From NCBI GenBank assembly GCA_031267005.1, contig JAIRZX010000387.1, positions 1 through 9,295 on the forward strand: a stretch of 9,295 nucleotides of DNA. Reading direction: 5' to 3'. This stretch comes from Deltaproteobacteria bacterium. GTDB taxonomy: Bacteria; Desulfobacterota; Desulfarculia; Adiutricales; Adiutricaceae. Each line of letters begins with the position of its first letter. The stretch's first letter is position 1. Positions 6,995-9,295 of the stretch are shown in pieces. The position numbers and the translations under genes were made by a program. The notes beneath the pieces were generated by a model. It made no database searches, had not been told where the DNA came from, and worked only from the letters and a program-made list of their open reading frames with translations.

Positions 6995-8607
6995 TTCGTC
7001 CCTCCGCCCGCCGGGCCCGCAGCAGTCCGAGCGGGTTCTGCCGTCCGCGCCGATTCTCTCGTCCGCGCCTGATTTCTCGTCTGGGGGGCTATTCCCGGCA
7101 GGGCGCCGCCCACTGTTGGCCAGCATCTCCTGTAGGCATCGTCTTTGCCGGACTTGCCGCCTTGGCCGTCTCGGCAGTCCCGGCTGCCCTGGCCGTCATG
7201 GCCGTCCTGAGCGGCCTGACCGTCCTGAGCGGCCTGAGCGTCCTGAGTGGATTGGCCGGACTGAGTGGATTGGCCGGCCTGAGGGGACTGGCCGGCCTGA
7301 CCTTCCAAGGCGGACTGGACGTCACGGGTGGACCGGTCGGCCTTTCCCGCCGCCCCGGTCGGCACGGGCGGAAGCGCCGCGCCGCCCGTCCCCTCCGCCG
7401 GCGCCGGATTATCCGGCCTTCCCGGCCCCTGGGGATTTCCGGACGCTTTCGGGTTTCCCGGCGTCATCCCCGTTTTAGGCGTCTCCGCCTTTCCGGGCTC
7501 CCGAGGCCTGGGGGAGCCGCTGGGGCCGCTCCCGGGGCCGCCTTTGGAGGCTCCCTTGCCAGAACCCTTAACGGGTTTCGAGCCGCCGCCGCCCGGCTTC
7601 ACGAAGGCTCCGCGTCCCTCCAGCCCGTAGTCGGTAGGCATGAAGACGAGCTCCTCGTCCCCGCCGCCTCTCGCCTTGCCTTTGACGCTGACTTCGGGGG
7701 AGGTGACCAGCCTTTCGCCCCTGAGTTCCAAAAACAGGAGCATTCCGGCGTAGTCGCGGGCCAGCAGGGCCGCGCGCGCCTTGAAAAGCTCCTCGGCCTC
7801 CTCGACGCCGGTCTTCCAGCCCCGGTCGACGCGCTCGCGCCAGAGCTGCGCCTCCTTGGACGATCCTGGCAAAAGCGACGGGTGGGCCTCCGGAGGGAAC
7901 GGCATCTCGACTACCAGGTATTCGCGCCAGTCCGGGGGCCCCAGGGCCATGCGGGCCTTTTCCACCAGGCGGTAGCTCCTCTCCTGGCCGCGGGCCCGCG
8001 TATCCCCCTCTTCCAGGCGAACCGCCCTCCCGGCCGACACCGCCACGGGGGGGAGGACGAAGACGTCCCCCTTGCGCGCGGCCAAGAGCCCGAAGTCGAA
8101 GAGGCGGTCCAGGACTGCCTCGTTGGGCTTGACCCTCTCCTCCAGGATGCCCCTGTAGCGCCAGGCGGCCCCGGCCTGCACGGACCCCGAGAAAGCCGCC
8201 TCCCTCTGGGCGCGGTCACGTGGCGGGCCGGGATCGACGGCGGCGCCGCCCTTGAGCGACCGGAGCCGTTCCAGCTCCGGTGGCCGGGCGGGCTCGATCC
8301 CGGCCTGGGCCGGCAGCGCGGAAAGGAGGACGGCGAAAACGACCGCCGCCAGGCCAGCGAAAAGCGCGGCCGCCGAGGCCGCGGGGCCTACCGTCCCGCT
8401 CTGCACTCCCCTCCACCGATGGCTGCAGGCCCGCGAGCCCTTCGGGGACCCCGCCCCGCAGACCGTTGGCGTCCCGGCGGCCGTTGCCGCCCCGCAGACC
8501 GTTGCCGTCCCGGCGGCTTTTGCCGTCCCGCAGAACGTTGCCTTCCCGGCGGCTTTTGCCTTCCCGGAGGCCGCATCCCGCTCCGTGCCCGTTAGCGGAT
8601 CCGTCAT
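6991..8607 (-). CDS. dotC: DotC/TraI-like type IVB secretion protein with N- and C-terminal extensions, 538 residues
   Basis: The ATG at 8607 overlaps the dotD stop (ATGA, 8604-8607) and has AGGAG at 8614-8618. Residues about 140-338 match DotC in order: AVLDRLFDFGLLA (164-176), VLPPVAVSAGRAVRLEEGD (184-202), ERSYRLVEKARM (209-220), PPDWREYLV (224-232), LWRERVDRGWKTGVEEAEEL (255-274), DYAGMLLFLEL (285-295). In Legionella, DotC is an outer-membrane lipoprotein that, with DotD, helps place DotH. Here the hydrophobic segment is residues 75-101 ending ALPAQA, a signal-peptidase I type site with no lipobox. It follows about 68 residues containing a 12-residue KAAGTATVCGAA repeat. A GTG at 8406 with GGAGG just upstream is an alternative start giving a normal signal peptide. 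Residues 339-538 are an extra Gly/Pro/Gln-rich tail including a six-residue QSTQDG-like repeat (436-476). Confidence 0.82.
   Translation of the reverse strand: MTDPLTGTERDAASGKAKAAGKATFCGTAKAAGTATVCGAATAAGTPTVCGAGSPKGSRACSHRWRGVQSGTVGPAASAAALFAGLAAVVFAVLLSALPAQAGIEPARPPELERLRSLKGGAAVDPGPPRDRAQREAAFSGSVQAGAAWRYRGILEERVKPNEAVLDRLFDFGLLAARKGDVFVLPPVAVSAGRAVRLEEGDTRARGQERSYRLVEKARMALGPPDWREYLVVEMPFPPEAHPSLLPGSSKEAQLWRERVDRGWKTGVEEAEELFKARAALLARDYAGMLLFLELRGERLVTSPEVSVKGKARGGGDEELVFMPTDYGLEGRGAFVKPGGGGSKPVKGSGKGASKGGPGSGPSGSPRPREPGKAETPKTGMTPGNPKASGNPQGPGRPDNPAPAEGTGGAALPPVPTGAAGKADRSTRDVQSALEGQAGQSPQAGQSTQSGQSTQDAQAAQDGQAAQDGHDGQGSRDCRDGQGGKSGKDDAYRRCWPTVGGALPGIAPQTRNQARTRESARTAEPARTAAGPAGGGTK
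7204..7293 (-). repeat. 18-bp tandem repeat, 5 copies, in dotC tail
   Basis: Units at 7204, 7222, 7240, 7258 and 7276, with a decayed sixth, start GTCCTGAGCGGCCTGA or variants. They encode a six-residue Gln-rich unit (QAGQST, QSGQST, QDGQAA) in the C-terminal extension of the DotC-like protein. Confidence 0.88.
8456..8563 (-). repeat. 36-bp tandem repeat, 3 copies, at the dotC 5' end
   Basis: Units at 8456-8491, 8492-8527 and 8528-8563 encode a 12-residue unit such as TVCGAATAAGTP, each with one cysteine. They lie between the ATG at 8607 and the hydrophobic export segment. If the alternative GTG at 8406 is the true start, the array is a spacer rather than coding. Confidence 0.88.
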
Positions 8608-9113
8608 TGCCCTCTCCTTTCGACCGCGAAGGTCCTGGTGAACACGTCCACCTTCAGCGTCTCGCCCGAGGCGGCGAGCCTCGAATCGATCTCCAGCGCC
8701 AGATCCAAAACGGTCCCGGCCTCCAGCGGAGCTCCCGGCCCGACGGCCACGCGCGCCCTCCCCAACCCCAGCGGGCACCTGAGTTTCCACCCGGTTGAAA
8801 GGGCGGCGGCGGCAAGCACCTCCCTGGCCTCCCCCTCCAGAAGGCGATCCAGCGAGAGGGGCCTTAACAGATCCGGCTCCTTCACGTACTTCCGCGCGGC
8901 CGGGGCGCCGTCGGGCGTCCGCGCCCGGAAGAGCGCGGCGTAGGCGCTCTCGGAGGCGTCCGAGAGCCCCGGCAGCGGAGGAGGCGGTTCAAGGAGGGCG
9001 TAGGCCCCGGGGGGAGGTTCCCCGCCTGCCCCGGTTAGGGCGCAGCCGGGCAGCGCCAGCGACGAGAGCGCGAGAGCCAAAATTCCGAACGGTACCGAAG
9101 CGAGCATCCTCAC
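8604..9113 (-). CDS. dotD: DotD/TraH-like outer-membrane lipoprotein, 169 residues
   Basis: I prefer the GTG at 9113 because GGGAGG (9121-9126) lies seven bases upstream; a TTG at 9119 is too close to it and an ATG at 9107 is 13 bases away. The product has a lipoprotein signal: a hydrophobic run FGILALALSSLALPGC with lipobox LPGC at Cys24. A proline-rich linker follows (about 32-50). Residues about 75-165 form a compact domain (RPLSLDRLLEGEAREVLAAA, then TGWKLRCPLG, then TVLDLALEIDSRLAASGE) consistent with the secretin-N-like fold known for DotD. Sequence similarity alone is weak; the call rests on the lipobox, the length (Legionella DotD is about 163 residues) and the position immediately before dotC. 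DotD works with DotC in the outer membrane to localise DotH. The stop overlaps the dotC start. Confidence 0.72.
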   Translation of the reverse strand: MRMLASVPFGILALALSSLALPGCALTGAGGEPPPGAYALLEPPPPLPGLSDASESAYAALFRARTPDGAPAARKYVKEPDLLRPLSLDRLLEGEAREVLAAAALSTGWKLRCPLGLGRARVAVGPGAPLEAGTVLDLALEIDSRLAASGETLKVDVFTRTFAVERRGQ

Positions 9114-9120
9114 GGTCAAA

Positions 9121-9126
9121 CCTCCC
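9121..9126 (-). promoter_or_regulatory. ribosome binding site deciding the dotD start
   Basis: GGGAGG on the minus strand is spaced seven bases from GTG 9113, one base from TTG 9119 and 13 bases from ATG 9107. The spacing selects the GTG. Confidence 0.6.
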
Positions 9127-9149
9127 GTATTGGTTGGCGGCTCAGAATC

Positions 9150-9275
9150 CGCGGAGGCTCCGGAAGCGGCGGAGGTCCCGGAAGCGCGGGAAACCCCGGA
9201 AGCGGCGGAGGCTCCGGAAGAGCCGGAGACCCCGGAAGCGGCGGAGGCTCCGGAAGCGGCGGAAACCCCGTAAGC
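9150..9275. repeat. 18-bp tandem repeat, 7 copies, upstream of dotD
   Basis: Seven units of 18 bp fill 9150-9275 (minus-strand unit GCTTCCGGAGCCTCCGCC). The minus frame that continues into dotD is open through the whole array to the window edge and would read a six-residue SAASGA/SAASGV unit. Because the dotD signal peptide and ribosome binding site lie downstream, this is more likely spacer DNA or the tail of an unseen gene. A TAA at 9293-9295 could be the stop of a preceding minus-strand gene. Confidence 0.9.
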
Positions 9276-9295
9276 GGCGGAGGGACCGACCGTTA

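Noticed and set aside
7162..8595. 477-residue plus-strand frame opposite dotC
   Set aside because: It is antisense to a clear DotC domain and has no recognisable family features.

Overview
The window is very GC-rich and every convincing gene lies on the minus strand, so it reads from right to left. Its core is a block with the gene order of a type IVB secretion/conjugation system (Dot/Icm of Legionella and Coxiella, Tra of IncI plasmids): DotD-like lipoprotein, DotC-like protein, DotB-like PilT-family ATPase, IcmT-like small membrane protein. The matching orders are dotD-dotC-dotB-icmT and traH-traI-traJ-traK. The last three junctions are 4-base stop/start overlaps (ATGA, ATGA, GTGA), so the four genes form one translationally coupled operon. 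Motif content and high GC suggest a proteobacterium or a relative such as Desulfobacterota, or a plasmid or integrative element from one. The sequence does not allow a closer placement.

Layout from right to left: an 18-bp tandem repeat tract (9150-9275); dotD-like (8604-9113); dotC-like (6991-8607); dotB-like (5246-6994); icmT-like (4977-5249); a 433-base gap with degenerate ~30-bp repeats and a 10-base G run (4544-4976); a 1032-residue exported, mostly low-complexity protein with an embedded DsbC/DsbG-type thioredoxin fold (1445-4543); a 528-base gap with 30-bp repeats and a possible 53-residue small gene (917-1444); and a second, leaderless DsbG-like protein (916 to beyond position 1) whose C-terminal tail is a 14-residue repeat.

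Two things stand out. First, the two DsbG-like proteins look like divergent relatives, and each keeps a different half of the CXXC redox site (C-P-V-A in the large one, S-R-N-C in the small one). Second, nearly every linker, terminal extension and gap carries its own unrelated minisatellite (periods of 18, 21, 27, 30, 36 and 42 bp). The Dot proteins are therefore recognisable cores with long repeat-rich extensions: DotB has about 215 extra N-terminal residues and DotC about 200 extra C-terminal residues.

Functionally, the operon would supply outer-membrane-associated subunits (DotD, DotC), a cytoplasmic hexameric ATPase (DotB) and an inner-membrane subunit (IcmT). The adjacent thioredoxin-fold proteins are candidate accessory factors, for example envelope chaperones or scaffolds, but that role is inference from position only. 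The rest of a T4BSS core (DotA, DotG, DotH, DotI, DotL and others) is not in this window.
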